A stretch of DNA of 64,000 nt from Corallococcus sp. EGB (GCF_019968905.1 NZ_CP079946.1:5146001-5210000); one strand, 5' to 3'. Shown: positions 51,393 through 61,042, counted from the stretch's first letter. Numbers and translations are program-made. The notes: generated by a model not told the origin, from the sequence alone.

Positions 51393-52622
51393 GTGTCCAT
51401 CCGTTCCGCGACGGCCGCCCTCGGGCTGGCCGCCGCCCTGCTATGGCCGCGCCCGGGTGGCGCGGCTCCTTCCCGTCTTACGCTCCAGGACGCTTTTGCC
51501 CTGGCGCGCGAGCATGCCCCGGCGCTCATAGAGGCCCGGGCCCGCGTGCGCGCCGCGCAGGGCCCGCTGGCGAGCGCCGCGCCGCTGCTGCGCGAGAACC
51601 CGCAGTTGGACTTCCAGATGGGCCCGCGACGGCTCACCAACGGCGACCGTGGAGTCGATGTCGCGGTGGGCCTGGCGCAGCCCATCGAACTGGGCGGCAA
51701 GCAGGGCCTGCGACGGGAGGCCGCGCGCGCCGGCCTGTCCATGGAAGAGGCCCGCCTGCGCGACGCGGAACGTCGGGTGCTGGGCGACGTGGCCGCCGCG
51801 TACCTGCGCCTGCTGCTGGCCCGGGAGCGGCAGAAGCTGGTGAACGCCGCGGAGGAGGCGGCGGCGCGCACCGTCCAGGCCACGGAGAAACGCTACGCGG
51901 CCGGGGACGTGCCCGCGGTGGACCTCAACGTGGCGAAGGTGGCGCAAGCCCGAGCCCGCGCGGAGGTCCAGGTCGCGTCGGGCGAGGTCCACGCGCTGCG
52001 GGAGGAGCTGGAGGCATGCGTGGGCTACCGCGCGAGCCCCCAGGTCCCCTACGAGGATGACCTGCGCACCCTCGCGCTGGCACCTGTCCGCACTTCGCCG
52101 GACGGCGCGGAGAAGCGCGCGGACCTGGTGGCGCTGGAGCAGGAGCAGGTCCAGGCGAAGGCCATCGCGACGCTGGGCCGGCGGCTCGTGCTGCCGGACG
52201 TGGCGGTGGGCTTGCGCTACCAGAAGGAGGCGGACGAGACGGTGTTCCTGGGGACGCTCAGCGTGCCCCTGCCCCTCTTCGCCCGAGGCCAGGAGGCGCG
52301 CCTCGTGGGGGAAGCGGACGCAAGCCGCGCCGAAGCGGAGCTCCGCGCCGCGCGCACCGTCGTGCCCGCCCAGGTCCAGGCCGCGGAGTACCGCTACCGC
52401 GCGAGTCGCGATGCGCTCGGAGCCCTGGAGCAGGTGCTGCCGCTGTTGGACGACAACGAGGCGCTGGCGCAGCGCTCGTACGACGCCGGGGAGATGGACC
52501 TCGCGGCCTTCCTCCTCGTGCGCCGCGACACGCTGGAGGCGCGGGCCGCGTGGCTCGAAGGCCTGCTGCGATTGGCCCTCACCCGGGTACAGCTCGAAGT
52601 GGAAAACGGAGTCCTGCCATGA
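51393..52622 (+). CDS. czcC: CzcC-like outer-membrane factor of an RND metal exporter
   Basis: Protein of 409 residues from a GTG at 51393, behind AGAGG. A signal peptide (ATAALGLAAALLWPRPGGAA) precedes two TolC-family helical repeats (LTLQDAFALAREHAPALIEA, RLLLARERQKLVNAAEEAAA, LVALEQEQVQAKAIATLGRR, LPLFARGQEARLVGEADA). It should form the outer-membrane duct. The stop overlaps the start of the adaptor gene (ATGA). Codon use and spacing fit one transcript through the island. Confidence 0.88.
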   Translation: MSIRSATAALGLAAALLWPRPGGAAPSRLTLQDAFALAREHAPALIEARARVRAAQGPLASAAPLLRENPQLDFQMGPRRLTNGDRGVDVAVGLAQPIELGGKQGLRREAARAGLSMEEARLRDAERRVLGDVAAAYLRLLLARERQKLVNAAEEAAARTVQATEKRYAAGDVPAVDLNVAKVAQARARAEVQVASGEVHALREELEACVGYRASPQVPYEDDLRTLALAPVRTSPDGAEKRADLVALEQEQVQAKAIATLGRRLVLPDVAVGLRYQKEADETVFLGTLSVPLPLFARGQEARLVGEADASRAEAELRAARTVVPAQVQAAEYRYRASRDALGALEQVLPLLDDNEALAQRSYDAGEMDLAAFLLVRRDTLEARAAWLEGLLRLALTRVQLEVENGVLP

Positions 52623-53806
52623 AGCCCACCCTGCTGCTGATGGCGGCCCTCGTGGGCCTCACCGCCTGCAAGTCCTCCAAGGCGGAGCACGACGACGCTC
52701 ACGGACACGGCCGCGACGAAGGGGCCGAGGAGAAGCTCCACATCGAGTCCGGGGACGTCATCCACGTGCACGTCCCGAAGGAGATGCTCCGCGACCTGCG
52801 AGTCACCACCGCCAGGGTGGAGGCCCGCCCGGGCGGAGAGAGCGTCACCGCGCTGGGGGAGCTGACCTTCAGCGAGGATGCATACGCGGAGGTCTCCACG
52901 CCGGTGTCCGCGAGGGTCGCCGCCGTCGCCGTGACGACGGGCCAGGCGGTGAAGCAGGGACAGCGGCTGGCGGAGCTCCAGAGTCCGGAGCTGGGCCGCG
53001 CCCGAGCGAACCTCCAGGCCGCCCAGGCCCGCGCCACCGCCGCGCGGCAGGCCGCGGACCGCAAGCGCGCGCTGGCCGAGGAGCGCATCGTCGCGCGCAA
53101 GGACGCGCAGGCGGCGGAAGCGGACGCCGCCGCCGCGGAGGCGGACGTCGCCGCCGCGAAGGCCGCGCTCACGGCGTTGGGCGCGGGCAGCGGAGGAGAC
53201 GGAGCCTCGGGCTTCGTGCTCAAGGCGCCCATCGACGGCGCCATCGTGGAGCGCACCGCGCGGCTGGGGCAGATGGCGGATCCAGCGCAGCCGCTCTTCC
53301 GCATCGGAGACCTGTCATCGCTGTGGCTCGTCGTGCACGCATTCGAACGGGACGCCGTGCGCCTGAAGCCCGGAGCGGAGGCGCGCGTCACGCTCGCCGC
53401 GTTCCCCGGCCAGGAGTTCGCCGCGAAGGTGGGCCACGTGGGGCAGCAGGTGGATCCGCGCAGCCGCACCATCCCCGTGCGCCTGGAGCTGGACAACAGC
53501 AAGGGGCTCTTGCGGCCGGGCATGTCCGCGTCCGCGTCCATCCCCTTGGGAGAGCCGGGCGCCACGCTCACGGCCGTGCCCGCGGCAGCACTCCAGCGGC
53601 TGGAGAACGGCTGGGTGGTGTTCCTGCCCACCCCCGAGGCTGGCGTCTTCGAACAGCGCGAGGTGGGCCGGGGCCGCAGCCTGGGCACACAGGTGGAGGT
53701 CCTGTCGGGGCTCGCGGTGGGTGACGAGGTGGTGGTCGAGGGCGCGTTCCTGCTCAAGGCCGAGGTGGAGAAGTCCCGGGGCGGAGGCGACGAACATGGA
53801 CACTGA
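52619..53806 (+). CDS. czcB: CzcB-like periplasmic adaptor lipoprotein
   Basis: Protein of 395 residues. The lipobox is LTAC (Cys17). A His/Asp-rich stretch (AEHDDAHGHGRDEG) and a His-ended C terminus (GGGDEHGH) could bind metal ions. The membrane-fusion-protein fold is seen in VSARVAAVAVTTGQAVKQGQ, the helical hairpin RARANLQAAQARATAARQAA, the lipoyl part FVLKAPIDGAIVERTARLG and the beta barrel LWLVVHAFERDAVRLKPGAE. It links the pump to the outer-membrane factor. It overlaps the pump gene by 11 bp. Confidence 0.92.
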   Translation: MKPTLLLMAALVGLTACKSSKAEHDDAHGHGRDEGAEEKLHIESGDVIHVHVPKEMLRDLRVTTARVEARPGGESVTALGELTFSEDAYAEVSTPVSARVAAVAVTTGQAVKQGQRLAELQSPELGRARANLQAAQARATAARQAADRKRALAEERIVARKDAQAAEADAAAAEADVAAAKAALTALGAGSGGDGASGFVLKAPIDGAIVERTARLGQMADPAQPLFRIGDLSSLWLVVHAFERDAVRLKPGAEARVTLAAFPGQEFAAKVGHVGQQVDPRSRTIPVRLELDNSKGLLRPGMSASASIPLGEPGATLTAVPAAALQRLENGWVVFLPTPEAGVFEQREVGRGRSLGTQVEVLSGLAVGDEVVVEGAFLLKAEVEKSRGGGDEHGH

Positions 53807-56800
53807 TCCGCGCGACACCCTGCCGGGGCGCATCCTCCGCGCATCGTTCACCCGGCCCGGCCTCACGGTGCTCGTCGTCCTCGCGCTGGCGGCCTTCGGC
53901 GCGGTGTCGCTGCGCAACCTGCGCCAGGACGTGTTCCCGGACCTGTCCGCGCCCATCTTCAACGTCATCGTGCAGAACCCGGCCATGGGCGCCGAGGAGT
54001 TGGAGACGGCGGTGGCCATCCCCATGGAGGTGGCGCTGGCGGGCCTGCCGGAGGTGCGCCGCATCCGCTCCACCTCGCAGCTGGGCGTCACGCAGGTGAC
54101 GGTGGAGTTCGAACCGGACGCGGACTACTTCCGCAGCCGCCAGTACGTCGCGGAGCGCGTGGCGCAGGCGGAGGGCGAGCTGCCGCCCGGCACCGACGCG
54201 CCGCTCGTGTCCAGCCTCACCGGCCGGCTCAACGAGGTCTTCGAATTCACGCTGGAAGCGGAGCCCGGAAGCGCGGACCTGATGGCGCTGCGCGACCTGG
54301 CGGACTTCGACATCAAGAACCGGCTGCTCGCGGTGCCCGGCGTCTCGGGCGTGGAGCGGCTGGGCGGCTACCTGCGCCAGTTCCAGGTGCTGTTGGATCC
54401 GGATCAACTGGTGGCGCGAGGCATCACCCTGGACGAAGTGCAACACGGCCTGGAGGGCGCCAGCGTCAACGCGTCCGGAGGCTTCGTCACGCAGGGCCCC
54501 ATGGAGTGGACCGTGCGCGCGGTAGGGCGCGCGGAGACGGTGGAGGACCTGAACAACACCGTGGTCGCGCTGCGGGACGGAACGCCGGTGCTGCTGGGAG
54601 ACGTGGCGGACGTGCGAGAAGCCCCCGCGGTGCGCCGGGGGCTGGCGCACCGGCTCCAGGGCGAGGTGGTGAGCTGCCGCGTGAGCAAGCAGTTCGGCGC
54701 GGACACCGTGCGCGTGGCCGCAGGCGTGCGCGCGGCCATCGACGAGCTGCGCCGCTCGCTGCCGCCGGGCGTGCAGCTGCGCGTCGTCTATGATCAATCG
54801 GAGCTGGTGGGCTCCGCGCTGGGAGGCGTGGGCCGCGCCATCCTGCTGGGCGCGGTGCTGGTGGTGGGGGTGCTCTTCCTGCTGCTCGGGGACTGGCGCG
54901 CCGCGCTCATCGTCACGCTCACCCTGCCCTTGTCGCTGGCGCTCGCGGGCCTGCTGCTCAAGGCGGCGGGCATCGGGCTCAACACGATGACGCTGGGAGG
55001 CCTGGCCATCGCGGTGGGCCTGCTCGTGGACGCGGCCATCATCGTCGTGGAGAACGTCATCCACGACCTGCGCGAGGGCAAGGGCCGCCGCCCGGTGCGC
55101 GACGAGGCGCTGGCGGCGGCGCTGGAGGTGGGCCGCCCCATCGCCTTCGCCACGCTCATCGTGGTCTCGGTGTTCATCCCGCTGTTCGCGATGACGGGCA
55201 TCGAGGGCCGCATGTACCAGCCGCTCGCGGCGGCGGTGGTGGCGTGCCTGGCGGCGTCACTGGCCCTGGCGCTCACGCTGGTGCCGGTGGTGTCGGGGCT
55301 CCTGCTGCGCGCGCCGCGCGAGGATGCGCCGGAGGACGTGTGGCTCATCCGCAAGGTGAAGGCCGCGTACGCGCCGGTTTTGGAGAAGTGCATGCGCCAT
55401 GCGGGCCTCGTGCGCGTGGTGGCGCTGGCCATCACCGTGCCCGCGTTGGGGCTGGCCTTCATGGTGGGCAGCGACTTCATGCCCAAGCTGGACGAAGGCG
55501 CGTTCCTGCTCCAGACGGTGCTGCCCCCGGAGGCGTCACTCGACGAGGTGGACCGCCTCAACCACCGCGTGGAGGACGTGCTGCGCGAGTTCCCGGAGGT
55601 GGAGGACGTGGTGCGCCGCACCGGCCGCGCCGAACGCACCGAGGACCCGATGCCCCACACCCTGTCCGACGTGCTGGTGGTCCTCAAGAAGGACGCGGCC
55701 GCCGGCCGGGAGTCGCTGGAGTCGCGGATGCGCGAGGCGGTGGAGAAGGTCCCTGGCGTGTCGGTGCTCTTCACCACGCCGCTGGGGATGCGCATCGACG
55801 AAGGGCTGGGAGGCAGCCCCGCGGACCTCTCCGTGCGCATCTTCGGGCCGGACCTGAACACGCTGGCGGAGCTCGCGGAGCGCACGCGCGCGTTGATGGC
55901 GAAGGTGGACGGCGTGGAGGACCTGCGGGTGGAGCGGCTGAGCGGGCTGCCGCAGCTGCGCGTCGCGGTGAACCGCGCGGCGGTGGCGCGCGTGGGACTC
56001 ACGCCGGGAGACGTCATCCGGGCCATCCGCGTGGGGCTCGTGGGCGAGGAGTTCGCGCAGATCTGGCGGGGCCAGCGCCGCTACGACCTGGTGCTCCGGC
56101 TGGCGGATCACCGCCGGGGCGACGTGAACGCCCTCCGAAACCTGCTGGTGGACGGGCACGACGGCACGCGCATCCCGCTCAGCCAGCTGGCCACCATCGA
56201 GGAGACGTCCGGCGCGGGAAGCGTGCGCCGGGAAGCAGGCAGCCGGCGCATCGCCGTGGAAGCGGGCGTGTCCGGCCGAGACCTGGGCAGCACGGCGAAG
56301 GAGGTGCGCGAGGTGCTGGCCACGCAGCTGAAGCTGCCCACGGGATACTTCGTGGACGTGGGTGGCAAGGTGGAGAGCCAGGAGCGCGCGGCGCAGGCGT
56401 TGACGGGGGCCATCACCCTGGCGCTGCTGGCGGTGTTCGTCCTGCTGTATCTCGCGCTGGACTCCGTGGCGGAGGCGCTGGTCATCCTGGCCACCCTGCC
56501 GGACGCGTTCGTGGGCGGCATCCTCGCGCTGCTCATCGCGGGAGAGACCTGGAACGTGTCCAGCCTGGTGGGGCTCATCGGCCTGTTCGGCATCGCGGTG
56601 CAGAACGGCCTGGTGCTCGTGGCGCAGACCAAGGATCTGATGCGCCGGGGCAAGCCCTTCCCGGAAGCCGTGCGAGAGGCCAGCCTCGGCCGCGTGCGGC
56701 CCAAGCTGATGACCGCGGGCACGGCGATCCTCGGGTTGCTGCCGCTGCTGGTGCTGCCGCTGCATGGGACGGAGATCGAGCGCCCGCTCGCGGTGGTGAT

Positions 56801-56924
56801 GGTGGGAGGGCTCGTCACATCCACCCTCTTCACGCTGCTGGCCCTGCCCACGTTCTACGCGCTGGTGCACGGGTTCCAGGAGCGACTCAGGGCGCGCCGA
56901 GCCATCCGAAAGGCCGCCTCATGA
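53796..56924 (+). CDS. czcA: CzcA/CusA-like heavy-metal efflux RND pump
   Basis: Protein of 1042 residues, with twelve expected membrane helices and two large periplasmic loops. The N-terminal segment LRNLRQDVFPDLSAPIFNVI and the repeated FGIAVQNGLVLVAQTKDL and VMVGGLVTSTLFTLLALPTF are HME-RND hallmarks. The fourth helix reads AIAVGLLVDAAIIVVENV, with Asp412 and Glu419 kept as proton-relay candidates. The first Asp of the DFG form seen in zinc/cobalt pumps is replaced, so the pump is nearer the AxG...DAA class that includes CusA. The substrate is therefore uncertain. Its stop overlaps the sigma factor start (ATGA). Confidence 0.93.
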   Translation: MDTDPRDTLPGRILRASFTRPGLTVLVVLALAAFGAVSLRNLRQDVFPDLSAPIFNVIVQNPAMGAEELETAVAIPMEVALAGLPEVRRIRSTSQLGVTQVTVEFEPDADYFRSRQYVAERVAQAEGELPPGTDAPLVSSLTGRLNEVFEFTLEAEPGSADLMALRDLADFDIKNRLLAVPGVSGVERLGGYLRQFQVLLDPDQLVARGITLDEVQHGLEGASVNASGGFVTQGPMEWTVRAVGRAETVEDLNNTVVALRDGTPVLLGDVADVREAPAVRRGLAHRLQGEVVSCRVSKQFGADTVRVAAGVRAAIDELRRSLPPGVQLRVVYDQSELVGSALGGVGRAILLGAVLVVGVLFLLLGDWRAALIVTLTLPLSLALAGLLLKAAGIGLNTMTLGGLAIAVGLLVDAAIIVVENVIHDLREGKGRRPVRDEALAAALEVGRPIAFATLIVVSVFIPLFAMTGIEGRMYQPLAAAVVACLAASLALALTLVPVVSGLLLRAPREDAPEDVWLIRKVKAAYAPVLEKCMRHAGLVRVVALAITVPALGLAFMVGSDFMPKLDEGAFLLQTVLPPEASLDEVDRLNHRVEDVLREFPEVEDVVRRTGRAERTEDPMPHTLSDVLVVLKKDAAAGRESLESRMREAVEKVPGVSVLFTTPLGMRIDEGLGGSPADLSVRIFGPDLNTLAELAERTRALMAKVDGVEDLRVERLSGLPQLRVAVNRAAVARVGLTPGDVIRAIRVGLVGEEFAQIWRGQRRYDLVLRLADHRRGDVNALRNLLVDGHDGTRIPLSQLATIEETSGAGSVRREAGSRRIAVEAGVSGRDLGSTAKEVREVLATQLKLPTGYFVDVGGKVESQERAAQALTGAITLALLAVFVLLYLALDSVAEALVILATLPDAFVGGILALLIAGETWNVSSLVGLIGLFGIAVQNGLVLVAQTKDLMRRGKPFPEAVREASLGRVRPKLMTAGTAILGLLPLLVLPLHGTEIERPLAVVMVGGLVTSTLFTLLALPTFYALVHGFQERLRARRAIRKAAS

Positions 56925-57481
56925 GCCTTTCACCGGAGGCGCTGGACGCACTGCTGCGCCATCGCCATGCGTTCCTCGCGTTCCTCACGCCGCGCGTGGG
57001 CAGCCCGGAAGCGGCGAGCGAGGTGCTGCAGGCCGCGTTCGTGAAGGGCATGGAGCAGGGAGGTTCCCTGCGCGAGGACCAGAGCGCGGTGGCCTGGTTC
57101 TACCGCCTCCTGCGCAACGCGCTGGTGGACCGATACCGCCGGGGCCGGCGTGAAGCCACGGCGCTCGAGTCCCTGGCCCACGAGCAGCCGCTGTCCACCG
57201 AGGACGCCTCCGGCCTGGAGGCCACGGTGTGCGGCTGCGTGGCGGGGCTCGCGGGGACGCTCAAGCCCGAGTACGCGGAGGCCGTCCGCAGGGTGGACCT
57301 GGAAGGCCTCTCCGTGGCCGCGTATGCACAGGAGGCAGGCCTCTCCGCCAGCAACGCGGGCGTGCGCCTGCACCGCGCCCGGAAGGCGCTGGGCCAGCGG
57401 CTGGTGGAGCTGTGTGGTCACTGCTGCGCCCAGGGCTGCACGGACTGTGATTGCGCGCCCGCACGAAGAGATCAGGTGTAA
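56921..57481 (+). CDS. CorE-type metal-sensing ECF sigma factor
   Basis: Protein of 186 residues. Sigma region 2 (FLTPRVGSPEAASEVLQAAF, AWFYRLLRNALVDRYRRGRR) and region 4 (LEGLSVAAYAQEAGLSASNA, GVRLHRARKAL) are clear. A CxC (Cys104, Cys106) lies in the linker, and the C terminus has six cysteines (165, 168, 169, 173, 176 and 178; CGHCCAQGCTDCDC). This matches the ECF44 CorE and CorE2 proteins of M. xanthus, which sense copper or cadmium/zinc without an anti-sigma factor. It is coupled to the pump gene by ATGA, so it probably activates this island. Which metal it senses is not decided by sequence. Confidence 0.9.
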   Translation: MSLSPEALDALLRHRHAFLAFLTPRVGSPEAASEVLQAAFVKGMEQGGSLREDQSAVAWFYRLLRNALVDRYRRGRREATALESLAHEQPLSTEDASGLEATVCGCVAGLAGTLKPEYAEAVRRVDLEGLSVAAYAQEAGLSASNAGVRLHRARKALGQRLVELCGHCCAQGCTDCDCAPARRDQV

Positions 57482-57530
57482 GAGCGGGCGGGGCCGAGCG
57501 TCAGCGTGGGAGAACGCAACAGGAGTCCTC

Positions 57531-58184
57531 ATGGACGTCGCCACCTTCACCCGGCCGGCCCTGCCCGCCGCCACCCTCGCCTTCCTCCTCTTCGCCATGG
57601 TGTTGCCTTCGGTGCGCCTGCGTCGTCGCACAGGCCGCCCGGCGCTGGTGCTGCACCGCTCCGGGCCGCCGCTCCAACGGGTCATCGGCGTGGGCATGGC
57701 GCTGTTCATGGGAGCCATCGTGCTCTGGAGCGCGGCGTACCTCGCCTCCGACGAGCAACCGCTGGGCGTGTGGAACGTGCCGGAGGCGCTCCGGTGGAGC
57801 GGCTGGGCCCTGGTCGCCGTGGGGTTCATCGTCACCGTGACGGCCCAGGTGCAGATGGGCGCGTCGTGGCGCATCGGCATCGACTCGGATCGGACGGAGC
57901 TGGTGACGGGCGGGCTCTTCGGCGTCGTGCGCAATCCCATCTTCAGCGGGATGCTCGTCGTGGTGACAGGCATCGCGCTCGCCACTCCAAGCGCCTGGAC
58001 GGCGATGGGCTGGCTCGATTACGTGCTGTTGGTCTCGCTCCAGGTACGGCTGGAGGAGGACCACCTGCTCCGCCTGCACGGCGGCGCCTATCAGCACTAC
58101 GCGGCGCGTGTAGGCCGCTTCGTTCCTGGGGTGGGTCGGCTCGCGTCGCCTGGCATGGGCGCCGCGCATCACGGCGTGTTGTAG
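57531..58184 (+). CDS. CzcN-like membrane protein, isoprenylcysteine methyltransferase family
   Basis: Protein of 217 residues from ATG 57531, behind AGGAG. Four to five membrane helices are likely (LPAATLAFLLFAMVLPSV, VIGVGMALFMGAIVLWSAAY, WSGWALVAVGFIVTVTAQ). The conserved ICMT/PEMT core follows: GGLFGVVRNPIFSGMLVVV and RLEEDHLLRLHGGAYQHYAA. CzcN and NccN of Cupriavidus metal-resistance clusters belong to this family, and the place after the pump and sigma genes matches. The methyl acceptor is unknown. Confidence 0.88.
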   Translation: MDVATFTRPALPAATLAFLLFAMVLPSVRLRRRTGRPALVLHRSGPPLQRVIGVGMALFMGAIVLWSAAYLASDEQPLGVWNVPEALRWSGWALVAVGFIVTVTAQVQMGASWRIGIDSDRTELVTGGLFGVVRNPIFSGMLVVVTGIALATPSAWTAMGWLDYVLLVSLQVRLEEDHLLRLHGGAYQHYAARVGRFVPGVGRLASPGMGAAHHGVL

Positions 58185-58239
58185 GCGAAGCATTGGTGTC
58201 TTGGCTGTCGTACGGACGCGCCCTTTTTCGAGGTCTCGT

Positions 58240-59667
58240 GTGTATTGGAAATCCCCCTGGCTCCTCTCGGTTCTGCTGCTTGGTGGCTGCGCGTCCGTCC
58301 AGAAGGAGCGCGGCCACCAGGAAGTGGCGGCGCTCGTCGAGGAGCGGACAGGTTTGAAGACGCGTTGGAATCAGGGGACCCCCGAGGATGCGCAGGTGCA
58401 ACAGCACCTGGACGCCCTGCTGGCCGGCGACCTCACGTCGGATCGCGCGGTGGAGGTGGCCCTGCTGAACAACCCCGCGCTCCAGGGGACGTACGAGGAG
58501 CTGGGCGTGTCCCAGGCGGACATGGTGCAGGCCGGGTTGCTCACCAACCCGTCCTTCGACGGGAGCATCGGCTTCCCGCTGTCCTCGGATGGCGTCACCG
58601 AACATGAGTTCTCCATCGTCCAGAGCTTCGTGGACCTCTTCACGCTGCCCCTGCGCAAGCGCGTGGCGAAGGAGCAGTTCCAGGCGGACACGCTGCGCGT
58701 CGCGCACGAGGCGTTGGCCACCACGGCGGAGGTCCGTCAGACGTTCACGGAGGTGCAGGCCCGGCAACAGCTGGTCGCGCTGCGCCGCGAGGTGTTCCAG
58801 GCCGCGGACGCGGCGGCGGACCTGTCCAACCGGCTGCGCGCCGCGGGCAACATCACGGTGCTGGCCCTGGCCACCGAGCAGGCCGCGTTGGAGCAGGCTC
58901 GGTTGGAGCTGGCGCAGGATGAGCTGGCGCTGGTCGAAGCGAGGGAGCACCTCAACCGCCTGATGGGCCTGTACGGCGCGAGGGTGCAGTGGACGCTGAC
59001 GCAGAAGCTGCCGGAGGTCCCCGCGTCCGAAGCATCGCTGGAGCACCTGGAGACGCTCGCCATGCGGCAGCGCCTGGACATCGACGCGGCCCGCACGCAG
59101 GTCTCGCTCCTGTGGAACGCGTTGGAGCTGGCGCGCAGCACGCGGTTCTTCGGCCGCGTGGACGTGGGCGTGCACACGCACCGCGACGCGAACGGGCCGC
59201 GCCTGTTCGGTCCCACGCTGTCGCTGGAGCTGCCCGTCTTTGATCAGCGCCAGGCGCTCATCGCGAAGCTGGAGGCGCAGCACCGGCAGGGCGAGGACCG
59301 GCTGACGGAGCTTGCCGTCAACGCCCGCTCGGAGGTGCGATCCACGAGGGCGAAGCTGGTGACGCTGCGGAACATGGCGGAGCGCTACCAGAAGGTCGTG
59401 CTGCCGCTGCGCACCACCATCGTCGAGGAGTCGCAACGCCAGTACAACGCCATGCAGATCGGCCTTCCCGCGCTCCTCCTCGCGCGACGCGAGCAGGTGG
59501 AGGCCTGGAGGGCCTACCTGGAGACGGTCCGCGACTACTGGATGGCGCGGGCCGACCTGGAGCGCCTCGTGGGAGGACGTCTGCCCTCCACCGCCGCCGC
59601 GCCCGCCCCATCCCCCGCCCCTACTCCTGCTCCCGAGCCCACCCATGAGCACCACGATGCCCACTGA
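58240..59667 (+). CDS. second TolC-family outer-membrane lipoprotein
   Basis: Protein of 475 residues from a GTG at 58240 behind GAGG; a TTG at 58201 is a weaker alternative. The lipobox is LLGGC. TolC-type repeats are seen in DRAVEVALLNNPALQGTYEE, EVRQTFTEVQARQQLVALRR, LALATEQAALEQARLELAQD and LSLELPVFDQRQALIAKLEA. The C terminus is Pro/Ala-rich and ends THEHHDAH, a likely metal-binding tail. It differs from the CzcC-like protein and pairs with the multicopper oxidase gene, which it overlaps by 23 bp. TolC-oxidase pairs are common in copper-resistance clusters. Confidence 0.9.
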   Translation: MYWKSPWLLSVLLLGGCASVQKERGHQEVAALVEERTGLKTRWNQGTPEDAQVQQHLDALLAGDLTSDRAVEVALLNNPALQGTYEELGVSQADMVQAGLLTNPSFDGSIGFPLSSDGVTEHEFSIVQSFVDLFTLPLRKRVAKEQFQADTLRVAHEALATTAEVRQTFTEVQARQQLVALRREVFQAADAAADLSNRLRAAGNITVLALATEQAALEQARLELAQDELALVEAREHLNRLMGLYGARVQWTLTQKLPEVPASEASLEHLETLAMRQRLDIDAARTQVSLLWNALELARSTRFFGRVDVGVHTHRDANGPRLFGPTLSLELPVFDQRQALIAKLEAQHRQGEDRLTELAVNARSEVRSTRAKLVTLRNMAERYQKVVLPLRTTIVEESQRQYNAMQIGLPALLLARREQVEAWRAYLETVRDYWMARADLERLVGGRLPSTAAAPAPSPAPTPAPEPTHEHHDAH

Positions 59668-61042
59668 CGAAAACCAGGGCCCCTCCGAGGACACGCAGTC
59701 TGCTTCATCCCCCGCGCTCACGCGCCGGAGCCTGCTCGCGCGCACGGGCGCCACGCTGGCGACGGGCGCCCTGCTGATGCAGAGCCGCGTTGCCCAGGCG
59801 CAGTCCAGCGTGCCCGGAGCGAAGGCGGCGCCCGTGCCGGCCGGTCGCGGCTACCGTCCCGTCGTCGTACCCAATGGCGCGAAGCTGCCGTGGAAGCTCG
59901 TGGGCGGCGTGAAGGTGTTCCACCTGGTGGCCGAGGAGGTGGAGCACGAGTTCGCGCCCGGCCTCAAGGCGACGTGCTGGGGCTACAACGGCCACGTGCA
60001 CGGGCCCACCATCGAGGTGGTGGAAGGCGACCGCGTGCGCTTCTATGTGACGAACCGGCTGCCCGCGGCCACCACGGTGCACTGGCACGGCGTCCTCACG
60101 CCGAGCGGCATGGACGGCGTGGGTGGGTTGAACCAGAAGGCCATCGCGCCGGGAGAGACGTACCGGTACGAGTTCACGGTACGCCAGTCGGGGACGTGCA
60201 TGTATCACTCGCACCACGACGAGATGACGCAGATGGCGCTGGGCATGGTGGGGATGTTCATCATCCACCCGCGCAAGCCGGTGGGCCCGCGCGTGGACCG
60301 GGACTTCGCCATCATGCTGCACGAGTGGCGCATCGATCCGGGCACACAGCGTCCGGACCCCAACGAGATGACGGACTTCAACATCCTGACGATGAACGCC
60401 AAGGCGTTCCCCGGCACGGAGCCGCTGGTGGTGCGCAAGGGCGAGCGGGTGCGGATCCGGTTCGGCAACCTGAGCGCGATGGACCACCACCCCATCCACC
60501 TGCACGGCTTCCAGTTCCGCATCACGGAGACGGACGGAGGCCGCATCCCGGAGAGCGCTCAGTGGCCGGAGACGACGGTGCTGGTGCCCACGGGCAGCAC
60601 GCGCACCATCGAGTTCGTGGCGGACGAGCCCGGAGACTGGGCGATGCACTGCCACATGACCCACCACGTGATGAACCAGATGGGCCACGACCTGCCGAAC
60701 ATGCTGGGAGTGAAGCCCGGAGGCCTGGACGCGAAGGTGCGGCCGCTGCTGCCCGGCTACATGACCATGGGGCAGACAGGCATGGGGGACATGGGAGGCA
60801 TGCACCACATGCCCATGCCCGCGAACTCCATTGCCATGGTGGGAGGCAAGGGCCCCCACGACGAGATCACCATGGGAGGCATGTTCACGATCCTCAAGGT
60901 GCGCGACCACCTGGACGGAGACGGCGATCCCGGATGGTACACGTCGCCGCCAGGAACGCAGGCACAGCTCGCCCACGCGGACGAGCTGCGCCGGGACGGC
61001 ATCGACGTGGACGCGCCATCCCCCGTACGACAGGACCCATGA
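59645..61042 (+). CDS. Tat-exported multicopper oxidase
   Basis: Protein of 465 residues. A twin-arginine signal (LTRRSLLARTGATLATGALL) is followed by cupredoxin domains. All four copper-binding regions are present: HWHGVLTP, MYHSHHDEM, HHPIHLHGFQF and AMHCHMTHHVMNQM. The last carries the type 1 site with its axial Met. After residue 365 there is a Met/His-rich segment (MTMGQTGMGDMGGMHHMPMP), typical of cuprous oxidases such as CueO and the Cuo proteins of M. xanthus. It probably oxidises Cu(I) in the periplasm. Its stop overlaps the start of the next frame (ATGA). Confidence 0.93.
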   Translation: MSTTMPTDENQGPSEDTQSASSPALTRRSLLARTGATLATGALLMQSRVAQAQSSVPGAKAAPVPAGRGYRPVVVPNGAKLPWKLVGGVKVFHLVAEEVEHEFAPGLKATCWGYNGHVHGPTIEVVEGDRVRFYVTNRLPAATTVHWHGVLTPSGMDGVGGLNQKAIAPGETYRYEFTVRQSGTCMYHSHHDEMTQMALGMVGMFIIHPRKPVGPRVDRDFAIMLHEWRIDPGTQRPDPNEMTDFNILTMNAKAFPGTEPLVVRKGERVRIRFGNLSAMDHHPIHLHGFQFRITETDGGRIPESAQWPETTVLVPTGSTRTIEFVADEPGDWAMHCHMTHHVMNQMGHDLPNMLGVKPGGLDAKVRPLLPGYMTMGQTGMGDMGGMHHMPMPANSIAMVGGKGPHDEITMGGMFTILKVRDHLDGDGDPGWYTSPPGTQAQLAHADELRRDGIDVDAPSPVRQDP

